Both the position numbers and the translations under genes were made by a program. Shown here in pieces: positions 1 to 11,940 of a stretch of 64,000 nucleotides of DNA (position 1 is its first letter; each line of letters begins with the position of its first letter). Source of the DNA: Catonia carolina. Lineage: Eukaryota; Arthropoda; Insecta; Hemiptera; Achilidae. The stretch spans positions 100,986,969-101,050,968 of the forward strand of contig JAQMRL010000003.1 of NCBI GenBank assembly GCA_035578175.1, given 5' to 3'. The notes beneath the pieces are model-generated. The model ran no database searches and had not been told where the DNA came from. It saw only the letters and a program-made list of their open reading frames with translations.

Positions 1-109
1 AACTTGCATTAAACGTTACAATAATTATATCAAAATTTATTTTATGGGACGACGCGTTTCATAGCTCGTGGCAATTTTGAAAAAGGCTTACCTTTGACTT
101 ATGATAAAA

Positions 110-728
110 ACCATCAGTGATTTCTGTAAGTACTGTTTAAGAGGAATAGAATGACACTATTTTTGTTTCCAAATTCCGACTTTGATTTCTCTTGTAGTTT
201 CTGACTTTTATTTCTTGCATCCAGTTTTGGGTCACTTCCGGTCGAATCCAGAACTTCAAACCTAATGATTTTTGTATCTACTCTTTAAGAGAAATGGAAT
301 AACACTATTTTCGTTTCCAAATTTTAAATTTGACTTCTTGACTTCTGGTTTTGGGCCACTTCCGGTCGAAATCGAAAATTTAAACCCAATTCAGGCCCAC
401 TAACTTTTTGGGTAGATTACAAATCCGAAAACCGTTTGTTGCTATGTCTTGTAGTTTCTGACTTTAATTTCTTGCATTCCAGTTTTGGTCACTTCCGGTC
501 GAAACCGGAACTTCAAAGCAAACGATTTCTGTATATACTTTCTAAGGGAATTGAATAACACTAATTGTGTCCCCAAATTCCGACTTTAATTTTTTAACTT
601 GTGGTTTTGGGCTACTTCCGGTTGTAACCGGAAATTCAAACCCAAACCAGGCACACTAATTTTTTTTCTGTAGATTACGAATCCGAAAACCGTTTGTTGC
701 TAACACTTGTAGTTTCTGGCATCTGGGT
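110..728. repeat. Tandem satellite, 257-bp two-part unit
   Basis: A short tandem array. The phrase GTAGTTTCTGAC/G recurs at 194, 451 and 709, a period of 257-258 bp. Within each unit CACTTCCGGTCG (or a variant) occurs twice, at 233, 357, 490 and 613, spaced 124, 133 and 123 bp. The unit is therefore a dimer of two diverged half-units, like a small higher-order satellite. The left edge is irregular, with one half-unit missing around 113-193. The array may extend left of the window. Composition is less AT-rich than the neighbourhood. Confidence 0.8.
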
Positions 729-730
729 GT

Positions 731-1679
731 GATGGACGAATGGACAAAACAAAGTGATAGATGACAATTTTAAAAATTTATTTTTTATTTTTTGTACTGC
801 GCTTAGTTGAATGGTAATTAGCGATTTTGATTAACAAAAGTAGCATTAAAATCAGTCCATCCTATTTTGTCATTTGACAATTTAAACTTCAAAAATTTGT
901 AACTTGTGAATACAGTATCAAAATCGGTCTAAAATGAGGAAAATGTTGAAGTGCTTCAGGATTATCGAGAAAGTTAGTCCGGTTTCCTGATTTTAAAGTT
1001 ATTTTAAGAAGGTATTGCTGTGTTTTAAAACTCTTTTAAAAGTATTTGACATTTTTTGAAAAGTATTTTACAAAGTTAAAAGCAACATTAGGGTGAAATA
1101 AACAAGGACTAACGAAGAAAAGTTGTCAGTTAAAAATAAGTACGCCGTAAAGAAGTGGTACACACTGTCTCATTTCCATACCAGTACTTTAAATAAGAAA
1201 ACATTATAAAAAAATAATAAAAAATATATAAAATAATATTTATTGTTTCCGTTGTACATAAATTAATTTTTTTTAAATAGTAAAATTAAACTTGTTTTGC
1301 AATATAATCAATCAGAAAATGTCGTTAAAAGGAAATAAACCGTTTTTGCTGAATTATCCTATAAATAAATAAATAATTTTTTTTAACTTATCTCCAAATT
1401 ATTTTTTATAGTATTAATAGTTTTGTGCACCAAATTACTTTGATATATGGTGTAAATCTTAACAATGATTAAATGCAAACAATTATTTATTAAAAATGTT
1501 CCTATTTGTGTCACTTAATCTACAATAATTAAATGCAAACAAATATTTATTTATTAAAAAAAAAGTTCCTATTCGTTACTACACGAAGTCTTCCGCGTTC
1601 TGTACGTCAAAAATACATAACATAGGTTCAGAGACAAAATTTAAAATCATAAAAATCCCTTAATATGCCACATGAATTC
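731..1679. other. AT-rich sequence, nothing recognised
   Basis: Very AT-rich, with many A and T runs and no ORF of note. A 15-20 bp phrase around AATTAAATGCAAACAA recurs at about 1466 and 1528, suggesting a small local duplication. Confidence 0.5.
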
Positions 1680-1680
1680 T

Positions 1681-1880
1681 GCAGACCTACCAAGAATCGC
1701 ACAAAGACGACTGAAACGCAGATGGAGTAGAGACATGATACATTAATGCAACTCTAACATTTATTACGTTTATAAAAATATAAATTATAATTAAACACAA
1801 TTATTTTTACCTGGAGAGTCTATGACTGGGTGGTGTCCTCAAAGTCATTAACGCGGTTGGTTTTTTAGTTTCTTTTTTTT
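1681..1880 (+). pseudogene. Jockey-type LINE 3' remnant (ORF2 C-terminus)
   Basis: Reading from 1681 gives a short frame ending at the stop near 1744, with DLPRIAQ followed by RRLKRRWSRDMIH. This closely matches the last residues of the intact Jockey-type ORF2 at 53.6 kb (NLPHRRLRRKWSRDLLI), including the spacing to the stop. No reverse transcriptase core is present upstream, so the copy is 5'-truncated. The downstream sequence runs to a T-rich stretch near 1870 and differs from the 3' UTR of the intact copy, implying a different subfamily. The right boundary is a guess. Confidence 0.7.
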
Positions 1881-2285
1881 TAATTCAGATGTAAACATTT
1901 TTGCTGGTTGTTTTTATACAGTTGTAAAATAAATTAAGTAAAACAAAACTTTTTGTAATATCGTTTATCTGAAACAAAATTAATAAACATAATAAGGGAT
2001 ACAAACAAATACAATTTAACACTCCTACGTTGATTAATTTTGTTATCGATAATTCAAAAAGGAAATATAAAATTTAAGAAAGCGAAATGAGGTTAGTATA
2101 AAACTGGCAAAAGATCTCTTCTTTTCTCTTCTTTTTAGATGTTGTATTTTTCTTTTTTCCCCCAATACTTAAACATTCTTTCAAAAATCGCTTTCCTTCT
2201 TCCTTCTGAGAAGTTGTATTTAATTTCTTTAGTCTGTTCGGATCTGAGTTCTGCACGAAATTTTCAACCGTATACTTTACTTTTA

Positions 2286-2590
2286 TGTCCATAACAGGAA
2301 GGTGTAGTGTTAAAATATTTGCACTCGATCTGCTAGTTCCAGGGGTGCAAAGGATAGTTCTGTTTCTTATCACATTGTCAGCCATTAATATGACTGAAGC
2401 ATTTAAGAACAGAAGAGGTAGAAGTGTAAAAGACACTAGTTAGAGTTATATTCTGAAAGTAATGAATTTCATTATACAGCCAGACCCTGTGGTGAATGAA
2501 GTGAACGTGTCATTTGCAGGGTGGAAAGCTGATGCTTTGCAGAGGGCCTGGCATGCTGATACGTTTCCACTCAGTAAGGTACAGTATTGA
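2286..2590 (+). mobile_element. Family A repeat, copy A1 (3'-truncated)
   Basis: Begins at the family 5' motif TGTCCATAACAGG and contains the shared blocks GTTTCTTATCACAT, AACAGAAGAGGTAGA, ACAGCCAGACCCTGTGG and GAGGGCCTGGCATGCTGATA. It stops before the conserved GGTTCAAACCAGCCTTTCGG end. Family A copies elsewhere are about 390 bp and end in ATGACCTAAACAACAA. No protein is encoded. The apparent 120-aa frame on the minus strand here is incidental. Confidence 0.85.
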
Positions 2591-2592
2591 AT

Positions 2593-3889
2593 AAGGTCAC
2601 TATAAAATACTGTAACAAAAACTAAAGAATTTTTTTTGAAGGACTACTTGTGCTCGCCCCTACTAAATCGATCTTATTGAATTAATTTTCAATTTCTTTA
2701 TTATTATAAGAAATACATATGAAAGTGTTTTCTTTTATAAATATGTAACCAAATAAACTGTTATTTACATAAATGAAAAATCATGTTATTGTTACTGCTG
2801 AGAAGAAGTGATAAGTTCTAACTAAACAGGGAGGATGTACCATACACAAAAATGTGTCGAGTGTTTATTCAAGAAAGGGCGTGGTATTTTTCTTCTCTAA
2901 CAATTCGTGACAAATTCTTATAATATGAAATAAACACTTGATAATAAAGATTTTTCAGTGAGTCTGTGTATGTTAATACTTTGAATGTATTTATAAGTTT
3001 GAATGGAACTACCTGTTGGTGAATATTTTTATTTCTAAAGTAAACACTACTTAACTGCATTATAAACGTTCTGTTATCATGTTAATCAGTAGCTAGTTTA
3101 GTGTTGTCTTGATACTCGAGTCTCCTCAGTGATCCATAGTGTCTAGGTTGCTTGGATACGTATCTACTCACATTACTGCATAGTACCATTGCATGACTGG
3201 AATTACTAAGAATTTACCACTTCGTGCTTTCTTGTATTACAATAATACTCCATCCTCAAATCACTATAAAATACATTAAAAAAGAATTTAATTCAATGTG
3301 TAATTAAAACTGTCGTAATTTTAAATAAAAACTGTTATAAAAAACGAAACTATTTGAATGAAATTTTAACGAAGTGGCTTTCCCATGAACGTCTCTCGCA
3401 TGTACAAGTAGGCTAAGTATTCTTGGAAAATCTATTCGTTTTTTAATCTTGAAAACTTATTACTCTTCTTGTATCTGTTTGTACGAAGAAATATTTCAAA
3501 CAATTTTCTCCAGCTAAGAAAGATTCCTCATTCATCTTAATAGTGTTTATTCCATATTTTAAGAAGTTAATAATGTAGCTTTTAAATACTTTAAAATACA
3601 GTACTACAATTCCTCCTTGCTCCAACTTAAGATAATCATCTTTTCTCCAAACTATTAACATACAGATATTTCATTAAATGAGACTTCATCGTTTCACATA
3701 TAACCACGACATCATGATAAGAAATAAACGATGTAGATGACAAAGAACACCCATGTCGAACATTAATTTTTATAAAACAAAAGAATTTACAGGAATGATT
3801 TTGTAAATAGGCCCTATATTTTAAAAAATAAGTAAATATAATTCGATATTTTGATTTACTTGAAAGAGCTGACAGTTAGAATCATACTA
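2593..3889. other. No gene or repeat recognised
   Basis: AT-rich. The small frames here (up to 72 codons) show no recognisable domain and no coding-like composition. Confidence 0.5.
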
Positions 3890-4275
3890 CGTCCTTAATT
3901 AAAGTTTGTTTGAGCCTTCTCGCATGTCTACCCGGAAAAAACTGTGAGAGGACTCTGTGTACAAGTGGGTGATTTTGTTTTGATTGAGACTTTTAAGTCA
4001 ATGCAGATGGGACTGAACGTTGTTAAAGAGGTGGATGGATAAAAATTTTCTTTCTATGACCGTGGAGAAGACCCATTGAATATATTTTTCTCCAAGTTCA
4101 TGAAGCCACCATAACTGGATATGTCAATTTTGGAATGAATGTTGTAATAGGAATGGATATGTGTACAAAAGTGATATAAAATATTAAGATTAAAATTGTA
4201 TTCTTTTTTTGGAAATAAAGTATTGTTATTATTATTATTATTAATAATAATAATAATATTATTATTATTATTGCG
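3890..4275 (+). mobile_element. Possible LINE 3' end with (TTA)n tail
   Basis: About 300 bp of less AT-rich sequence leads into GGAAATAAAGTATTG (4210 region) and then a (TTA)n tract that turns into (TAA)n and back, at 4224-4273. The same GGAAATAAAGT plus TTA-repeat ending is seen in reverse in the insertion at 63012-63243. This fits the 3' terminus of a non-LTR retrotransposon with a microsatellite tail. No ORF evidence exists, so it could instead be a host 3' UTR with an AATAAA signal. Confidence 0.35.
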
Positions 4276-4504
4276 AAGCGTGTTGTTGGTGACTAGAAAA
4301 TATATTGTTATCATTCAAAGAATTTTGTTTTGTACTGTTTAGTAGGCTACGATTTACGTATGTCAGCTTTACAGCCTACCCTACCTTCATAGTTGAACGA
4401 AATATGTCTTATGATCGCTTTAAAAATTGTTAGTTTGTCCTTCATGTGTATATTTCACATCTTGAGCGAAGCTGTGAGCTGATGAGAATGGACTGAGTTA
4501 CCAA

Positions 4505-4613
4505 TGAGAAAATACTAAGGAGAATGGGGGAGGGAAACCAAGCTCTTAGTTACATTGAGGAAAACAGGCTGATTTGGTAAGGGCATGTGAGAAGGGTAAA
4601 CCGATAAAGCGGG
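4505..4613 (+). pseudogene. LINE reverse transcriptase C-terminal remnant, left part
   Basis: Frame from about 4510: NEKILRRMGEGNQALSYIEE, then NRLIW, a stop, GHVRRVNR. The W-x-GHVRR(M/V) motif is typical of the C-terminal tail of many insect non-LTR reverse transcriptases. Two in-frame stops show decay. The fragment is interrupted at 4614 by a Harbinger-like element and resumes at 5586. Confidence 0.75.
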
Positions 4614-4937
4614 TAAGGCTTGTTTCACACGTATGTGGTTCCACTCGTTTCGGAATGAAACCCTTTCACACATTCGCGGTCCTCACACTGTTCACATTAG
4701 GTTTTATGTTTTCTTCCGAAACACATCCTCATTCGCCTAGTGAATAGTGATCATCAATAGATAGAAGTCAAGTTCTTGCCAAATTGTTTCTCCATAGAAG
4801 AATAAAAAATACCAAGGAAGAATATTAGAATTCAATGGGAGCACCCTATCATCACTTCACGGCTGGAATTTAGAGCATTCTACATCATTTTCCCGAAGCT
4901 AAGGAAACTCGAAAACAATTTTACAATTTTTAATTAA

Positions 4938-5100
4938 TTTTTTTTTCATTGAGTAATGATGCCTACATAAGCCTTGGGCTTGCGCGTAGGTAATGATATG
5001 CGGTGATTTACAGATGAAAAAATGCCAGATCTGACCGGGAATCGAACCCGGGACCCCGGCATAGTAGCCAGTTCCGCTGACCACTACACCACGGGCCGGC
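4938..5100 (-). mobile_element. tRNA-derived SINE, subfamily 1
   Basis: On the minus strand it starts GCCGGCCCGTGGTGTAGTGG, with a box-A-like TGGTGTAGTGG, then a box B GGTTCGATTCCCGG about 40 bp further on, followed by a non-tRNA body and an A-rich tail (T run at 4938-4946 on the plus strand). This is the architecture of a tRNA-derived SINE with an internal Pol III promoter. It is not a functional tRNA, because the 3' acceptor half and CCA-side pairing are absent. It closely resembles the SINE at 60547. It interrupts the Harbinger-like transposase remnant. Confidence 0.85.
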
Positions 5101-5110
5101 CCGTGGTGTA
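5085..5110. repeat. 26-bp perfect palindrome at the SINE head
   Basis: Positions 5085-5110 form a perfect palindrome centred on GGGCCGGCCC. The left half is the reversed first bases of the SINE. The right half (CCGTGGTGTA) repeats the same SINE head in the opposite sense. This looks like a snap-back inverted duplication of the 5' end. Confidence 0.9.
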
Positions 5111-5585
5111 TTACTTCAGGATGTCAACGAAATCTTTTGATGATTTACACGTGAAGCTAAAGTACCGTCTTCTAACGCCAAAATACAGTTATGAGGGAAT
5201 GTATTCAACCGATTCAGATGTTGGCCGTAACTTTAAGGTAAGACGAAAGAGCCAACACAATTTTATCCGAAAAACTGCTGCAACAACTTTCTAAAAATAA
5301 TATAAGAGATAATTTTTAAAGAAAGCCAGTCGCTATTGGGTTAAAACAGCAACTGAACTGTGTGTGTGTAAACGACTTGATTGTTATAATGTTCCTTGTA
5401 CACGAGTTCCAACCTTAGAAACCTGATGAAACTTGTTCGTGTCAAGGGAGTATTCAGTTCTCTACGGTTTATATGAGTTACCTAATAGAACCCGAAGTAC
5501 CGTTTCACAATTGTCGGAAGCGACCGAAAAAGAACCAAAAATGAACCGAACCGGATAAAACCGCATACGTGTGAAACCGGCTTAA

Positions 5586-5750
5586 CGGATTGGAGTTTAG
5601 TGGGAAGATGCAAGAGAGGCAGACCCCGACGGTCCTTAACAAATTAGTTGGATATGTCCATGGAGGGGAAAGAACTTCGAGAGAACGATTGAATATATTA
5701 GAACGCAGTGGTAGGAAACCCCTTAAAAAACCTAGACGGTCTCTGTCTTA
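5586..5750 (+). pseudogene. LINE reverse transcriptase C-terminal remnant, right part
   Basis: Frame from 5588: DWSLVGRCKRGRPRRSLTN, stop, LDMSMEGKELREND. The GRxKRGRPR block normally follows the GHVRR motif in LINE C-terminal tails. Here that motif lies at 4580-4605, on the far side of the Harbinger-like insertion. The two parts together form one degraded LINE 3' end. Confidence 0.75.
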
Positions 5751-5760
5751 GCTTCTGTAT

Positions 5761-6579
5761 AAGCATGCACCCGATTAATTGTACTTACTGCTATTAATTG
5801 GGTCCACCAGTTACATTGATAAAGTGACTGCAAATTGACCGACGTTCACTAATATTACCATGAGTTCGAACGAAGCTGTTTCTGTTATAGATTCGTGAGA
5901 AAGTAAACGCCGAATGTATCTGTGAACGATTATATTCATACAAACAAAACACAGTCAAAGAATGTAGTCTGTTAGATTAAAAGTTCGGTTTATGTTTTTA
6001 ATTTTGTAGCATGGTATTTAAAACAGAAATCAGAATATAGTTTGAGTAATTTATCACTGCGGAACAAGCTCAGATGACGCATCACCTAATTAAAAATAAT
6101 TTATACGAATTATAAATCACTTCTTTTTCTTTGAGAGTAGAAATTCTCTAGAACTGGTAACTAACAATGTTTTTAATTAGAATCAATATTCTAGTATAAT
6201 TAGTTGTGTCTTTAAACTATTTGTATCGTCAAATAGTAAGACCAATTAATACTATTACATCAATAATTAATTTTAATTTTTCCGGATGATTTTGACACCA
6301 AAATTAATTATAATAACCAAAATTTGCAAAAAGAAAAAAATAATAAATATTTTATTGAACTTACTTCGATTTCCTTTTCCAGTAAATGTCAATTGAATAC
6401 TATATAATTTTTTTAAAAGACCGACGAAGGTAAGGTTTTTTGTCCTGTTTTTTCGTAACTATTTATAATTAAATTATTTAAATATTTAATTTATTTGACA
6501 ATTCCTTTTCCTTTGGTTTTAATGGGCTTTATCATTTATTAGGTATTCTCTTAGGTTTGCTTTAGAGCAACTTTATAAA
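5761..6579. other. AT-rich sequence, nothing recognised
   Basis: No ORF, tRNA-like or inverted-repeat structure is visible. Confidence 0.45.
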
Positions 6580-7740
<1,161 letters not shown>

Positions 7741-8136
7741 ATAGAGAAAGTAAAAATTAGGTTAATTTCTGCTGTTTCAACCCCCCTGAATTAATCGTAC
7801 TTCAACCCCGAATTACATTAGCTTTATTGGTCTGAAGTGAGCAACCAATCAGTGAACATTTAATCTAAAATCCAGTAATTGAACGTCTGGTCTTGATTCA
7901 AAGTCCATTCAGTTGACGTTTGGTCTGCAATAGAAGTAACTAGAGTTTGTGAATGAAGGCGGAGCGTACTGACCTAGAACTCAGCACAGAGCCAATTGAC
8001 TTTCGTCAACTGAGTTATTGGTTACCTGGTTGTGATGCCGCTGTACTAATAACTAAACGTTACTAAAATTTTTGGATAAATGTTTTTTTTTGAACAGTGA
8101 TACAAAATATTTGAAATTTGTTAATCCATCGGTTAA

Positions 8137-8849
8137 GGAGACCCGGTCCTCGTATCTTTCTCCATACTAACATAAAGAACATTTTCTCAGCCTTTGGTAG
8201 AGACAATTAGCTCAATTTTACCCACAAAATTATTGGACCTTGATACATATTTTAACGTGAGGGTTTCTCAAATTAACGTTTAGTTCATCAGAAAAAAAAA
8301 TTTTCTTTCGTAGGTAATGTCAATAATTTCCAAAAAAATTAACATAGGTATTTGTCATTATAAAATCTGTTTCAGCTAATTTGTTAATAGACTGCCATGT
8401 AAAAATATGCATTTTATGCAATAAATGAACCCCGAAAATCTCAAGACAAATTTCTTACCGTTTTTTAAGAAAATGTTCCATTTGTATAAAAAAACTAAAT
8501 TTTCGGGAAACGAACAAACAATAACCTCACTCGTAAGAAAAAATCAGCTGTAAAATAAATAAGGTAGCAGGCGAACAACAGGGTTACCAACAATATGTAC
8601 AACAAGCTAAATTTCTATAAAAAAATAAAACCAATTTCTAAACATAGAGAATCAAAAGTTATCAAACTAAAAGTTTTGACAGGTCCCTGAAAAACAGTAT
8701 AAAAAATCGTAATGGTGTTAATTTAAAAATCAATAAAAAATATAAAACCTTATCAAAAGGTCACTTATTATACATCAGCTTACTCAGAAAATCCAGTAGA
8801 ATTATACAAAGAAAAAAAATGGTGAAATTTTTTTGAGGACCGGGTTCCT
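8137..8849. mobile_element. TTAA-flanked TIR element (MITE-like)
   Basis: Left end GGAGACCCGGTCCTCG is preceded by TTAA (8133-8136). The right end, read on the other strand, is AGGAACCCGGTCCTCA and is followed by TTAA (8850-8853). The 713-bp interior is AT-rich and non-coding. The TTAA duplication suggests piggyBac-type mobilisation, though the TIR starts are not a piggyBac motif I can name. A TA-duplicating element with TTAA by chance is an alternative. Confidence 0.55.
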
Positions 8850-9023
8850 TTAAGTATGTAACAGCCAACTAAAACGAAAATTCCAATCCAAGTTTTATGT
8901 TAAAAACGTACAAGAATCCCCTTAACGTATTCCTGAATTTAGTTTTATTTTCAAATGTTACCTTAGATGAATCAAATTTACCCTTGTAAACTTTTAATTT
9001 TAACTAAATTTATATTCGCCGCC

Positions 9024-9105
9024 TCCATGGAAAATAGTTAGCGTGCTATAATGCAAAACGGAAATCCCGAGTTCGATTTCTGGCTACGGTCTGTAAAATC
9101 ATTAC
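9024..9105 (+). repeat. Degenerate tRNA-like (SINE) relic
   Basis: GCCTCCATGGAAAATAGTTA, GCGTGC and, 30 bp on, GAGTTCGATTTCTGG resemble a decayed box A/box B pair. There is no intact promoter and no clear tail. Confidence 0.35.
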
Positions 9106-9258
9106 ACGTTCAAACCTATGGTTTCTAAACTCAAAGTAGTCTCTAATTACCAAGTTGATTATCTGAAAGTGTTTTTAATAAACGATTGTACATCACGCAT
9201 ATTTAAATAATACCGATGTGCCGTAGTAATTGACTTTTAACGTTACAAGATTTTTAAA

Positions 9259-9545
9259 TGCCCATAACGGGCAGGTGGAGTGTTAATTTAATTGCACTCA
9301 ATCGTTTGGTTCCAGGGCTACAAAAAATAATTCTGTTTCTTATAAAATAATCAGCCAATTATACGACTGAACTATTAAGAACAGAAGAGGTAGAGTTGCA
9401 AAAGACACTAGTCAGAGTTATCTCCTCTGAGAATAATGAATTTCACTACACAGCCAGACCCTGTGGTGAATGAAGTGAAAGGGTCATTTCCAGGGGATGA
9501 AAGTACATGCTTTTCGGAGAGCCTGGCATGCTAATAAGCATACAG
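9259..9545 (+). mobile_element. Family A repeat, copy A2 (3'-truncated)
   Basis: Starts at TGCCCATAACGGGCAGGTGG and shares the CAGCCAGACCCTGTGG and GAGCCTGGCATGCTAATAAG blocks. Ends abruptly near 9545. Confidence 0.85.
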
Positions 9546-9666
9546 CCTATGTTATTCAGGCAGCTCTAAGCTTTCCAAATGTGAAAGAAATTTAAAAATA
9601 GGTTGGGTAATTTGTGAGATTACCTTGTACAAATAAATAAACTATAATTCTTTATAGAATAAGAAT

Positions 9667-9993
9667 TCTGCTCTGTCTCTTATCACATGGTCAGCCAAAT
9701 ATAAGAAACATTTAAAAACAGAAGAGGTAGAGGTGCAAAAGACACTAGTCAGGGTTATCTCCTCTGAGAGCAATGAATTTCATTATACAGCCAGACATCG
9801 CGGTGAATAAAGTGAAGGTATCACTTGCAGGGTGGAAAGTAGATGCTTTTCAGAGGGCCTGGCATGCTGATAAGTATACTTTTCCACTCAGTGAAGAAGA
9901 CAATGATAAACCACCTTACTCCTAGTTTTAAAGAATTTAGTAAAACCTCTAGAGGTTAAAAAGAGCCTTTCGACTCTTGACCTGAACAACAAA
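9667..9993 (+). mobile_element. Family A repeat, copy A3 (5'-truncated)
   Basis: Starts inside the family at TCTTATCACATGGTCAGCC and runs to the conserved 3' end TTGACCTGAACAACAAAC. It lies 120 bp after copy A2 in the same orientation. Confidence 0.85.
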
Positions 9994-10138
9994 CAAGATT
10001 ATTTAATCAGAGTCTAATCTAACATAAATAAGACTTCTGTATATAGAGTTGATCAGTAAAATAACCTTAAGAACACAAGTAGATCTATTTTGAACAAGAA
10101 AGTTATAGAGGGTTACTTTTACATGATAACGCCGTCCG

Positions 10139-10784
10139 GGGTCTTTTCCGTTTTCTGTATGCCACTATAAAATCCGAATTCCCTAAAGGTACGCACTTCT
10201 CCCACTCATACGTCTAGCGCGCCAATCTAACTAGCTATATTTCTGCGTAATGTCAACTCCACTCCTATTTCACAGTTAGTTACAACACAATCTACATAGT
10301 CTCTAATATGAATTTTGTAGTTACTTATTAATATTCGAACGGAGGAAGATGCTGTAGAGTTCCTTCAGGAAAGCGGGTTATTGCATAATCCCGGAAGATG
10401 TGACAACCATAAAAGTCTGTGGGATCCACTCACATGAGTTTCTCTTCCCAATCTGAATAATTAGAAAACATCACGTAATAGTTATGTAATAATAATTAAA
10501 TGTAAAATATAATGTAAACAATTAGAATAAGTTTAGTAATAATTTATAAGTATTTTGTAAATAAAAATATATAAAATAATAAAAAACTCAAAATAAGTAA
10601 TAAAACAACAGAAAGTGTAACAGTACAGTACACTGGAACTGGGAAGGACGTGTGTACGTGTGCGTGAGTGTGTCTGTCTCAGTATGAGTATTCAGTTAAG
10701 CAGGGAGTGGGAGAAATTAACATGTGTGCAACCCTTCAGGGAATTTGGGTTTGGTAGTGGCATACAGAAAACGGAAAAGACCCC
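10139..10784 (+). mobile_element. Merlin (IS1016-type)-like TIR element
   Basis: Flanked by an 8-bp direct repeat GCCGTCCG (10131-10138 and 10785-10792). Long inverted repeats share GGGTCTTTTCCGTTTTCTG followed by TATGCCACTA at both ends. At 10332-10435 a plus-strand frame reads IRTEEDAVEFLQESGLLHNP then GRCDNHKSLWDPLT and a stop. This resembles the N-terminal zinc-binding FLQxxGLLxxxxxC start of ISXO2/Merlin transposases. Merlin elements make 8-9 bp target duplications, so structure and peptide agree. The transposase core is missing, so this is a deleted, non-autonomous copy. The TIR-TSD border is uncertain by one base. Confidence 0.7.
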
Positions 10785-10792
10785 GCCGTCCG

Positions 10793-11500
10793 TAAAAGAC
10801 TGACAAAAAGTCAACTGGAGTTTGGCGGACAACGCGCAGTGGAAACCTCGGCTGTTATTGGCTACATCTGATCTTCAAACTCTCGTTGTCTTTGCTATAG
10901 AATGAACAACGAATCAGTAAACGTTTGGTTATTTACTGATTGGATGTTTATTGATTGGTTGTTACGAGAACTAATTCTATTCCAATATAATGAGACGAAG
11001 TGTGTTAGCATCAGCACAATGTACTGGTGTGTTTCAAATGGACACATCTTCACTTACATAATATTATTTACTATAAATTACGTAGTAATTCTTACACTTA
11101 TTTGTTTTAACTGACGATACATAATTGCATCTAAAGTTGAGTCTAAAACATTCATATAAAACTTGAAAATTAATTAACTTAAGCATTACTGTGTGTAATG
11201 CAATATTAAAGCATTAATATTTAGCTAACAACATTAGCTGCAGTTAATGTAGTAAGTGTTTAAGTCTCAATTATGTTATGGTTAAAATCATCTTTATAAT
11301 GTTTCACTGCTCATACATAACAGCGTTCAGCTATTATTTAATAATTTAATCTATCGGATAAAAAATTACGCTTATTAAAATTATTATTTTTACTTTTCTT
11401 GACTTTTATGAATATTTAGGGAATAAAAACTTTAAAAATAATTTTAAAATAATATATTTCTTTCCTTATTTTTTACAATATTAACCCATATATATTTTTC
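10793..11500. other. No gene recognised
   Basis: AT-rich. A 70-codon hydrophobic frame at 10902-11114 has no recognisable domain. Confidence 0.4.
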
Positions 11501-11504
11501 CTAA

Positions 11505-11940
11505 AAGCTACAGGGTGATTTTTTAACCCTGTTATACAATTGTTAATGTCTGGTAATTTGTTTCTAAGAAAGGGAAATTTTGTTTTGTGACAAAGTTGGT
11601 AGCCCTACTCAACCGTTATAGATACAGGCAGTGTGAATTGATTCTCCTTGAGCTGTGTAAAATTTTGTGCCGTTTCCGGTCGTGTTACGAACAGAATGTC
11701 TTTTACCCTAGAAAGATCGCTTGTTTAAATCTGGTGGCTGAAGCTCTTGGACTTATCGTACGCGATACGGATACAATTTCAATTTTTTTAGCAGCTTTCT
11801 GAACTCTCGAATTGTGATAAACCAACTTGCGAGGAAAGTTTTCGTAAACTTTTCCGTGGAAAATTAAGAAATCTTATTTTCATATTTTCTAAAACGTCAT
11901 CTGTCAAGAGAGTTGGTCGACCACTACGTTTTCTGTCACT
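11505..11940 (-). pseudogene. Tc1/mariner-like transposase N-terminal (HTH) remnant
   Basis: On the minus strand the frame reads GSDRKRSGRPTLLTDDVLEN then MKIRFLNFPRKSLRKLSSQV and GLS, followed by stops. This resembles the helix-turn-helix start of Tc1-like insect transposases (SGRP-T...ENI...SPRKSLRKLSQ...GLS). The minus-strand downstream end at 11505-11525 reads AATCACCCTGTAG, a common terminus of such elements. The catalytic DDE part is absent. The upstream end (minus-strand sense) is interrupted by Family H copy H2. Confidence 0.6.

Larger units (their letters stand above)
4617..5582 (+). mobile_element. PIF/Harbinger-like DNA transposon remnant
   Basis: Flanked by TAA at 4614-4616 and 5583-5585, the target duplication expected for PIF/Harbinger. 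The terminal inverted repeats are GGCTTGTTTCACACGTATG at the left and, on the other strand of the right end, AGCCGGTTTCACACGTATG. The element is inserted in a LINE fragment whose two halves lie on either side, which confirms the borders. Inside, 5110-5180 reads FRMSTKSFDDLHVKLKYRLL, resembling the FxRMSxxxFDxLL block near the N-terminus of Harbinger transposases. No complete transposase or MYB-like gene is present, so this is an internally deleted copy. A SINE is nested at 4938-5100. Confidence 0.75.

Noticed and set aside
2074..2436. 120-aa minus-strand frame
   Set aside because: Half of it overlaps Family A and the rest is Lys/Thr-rich low complexity; no domain.
4224..4273. TTA/TAA palindrome as a regulatory hairpin
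   Set aside because: It is a simple-sequence tract at a probable LINE tail; AT palindromes arise easily there.
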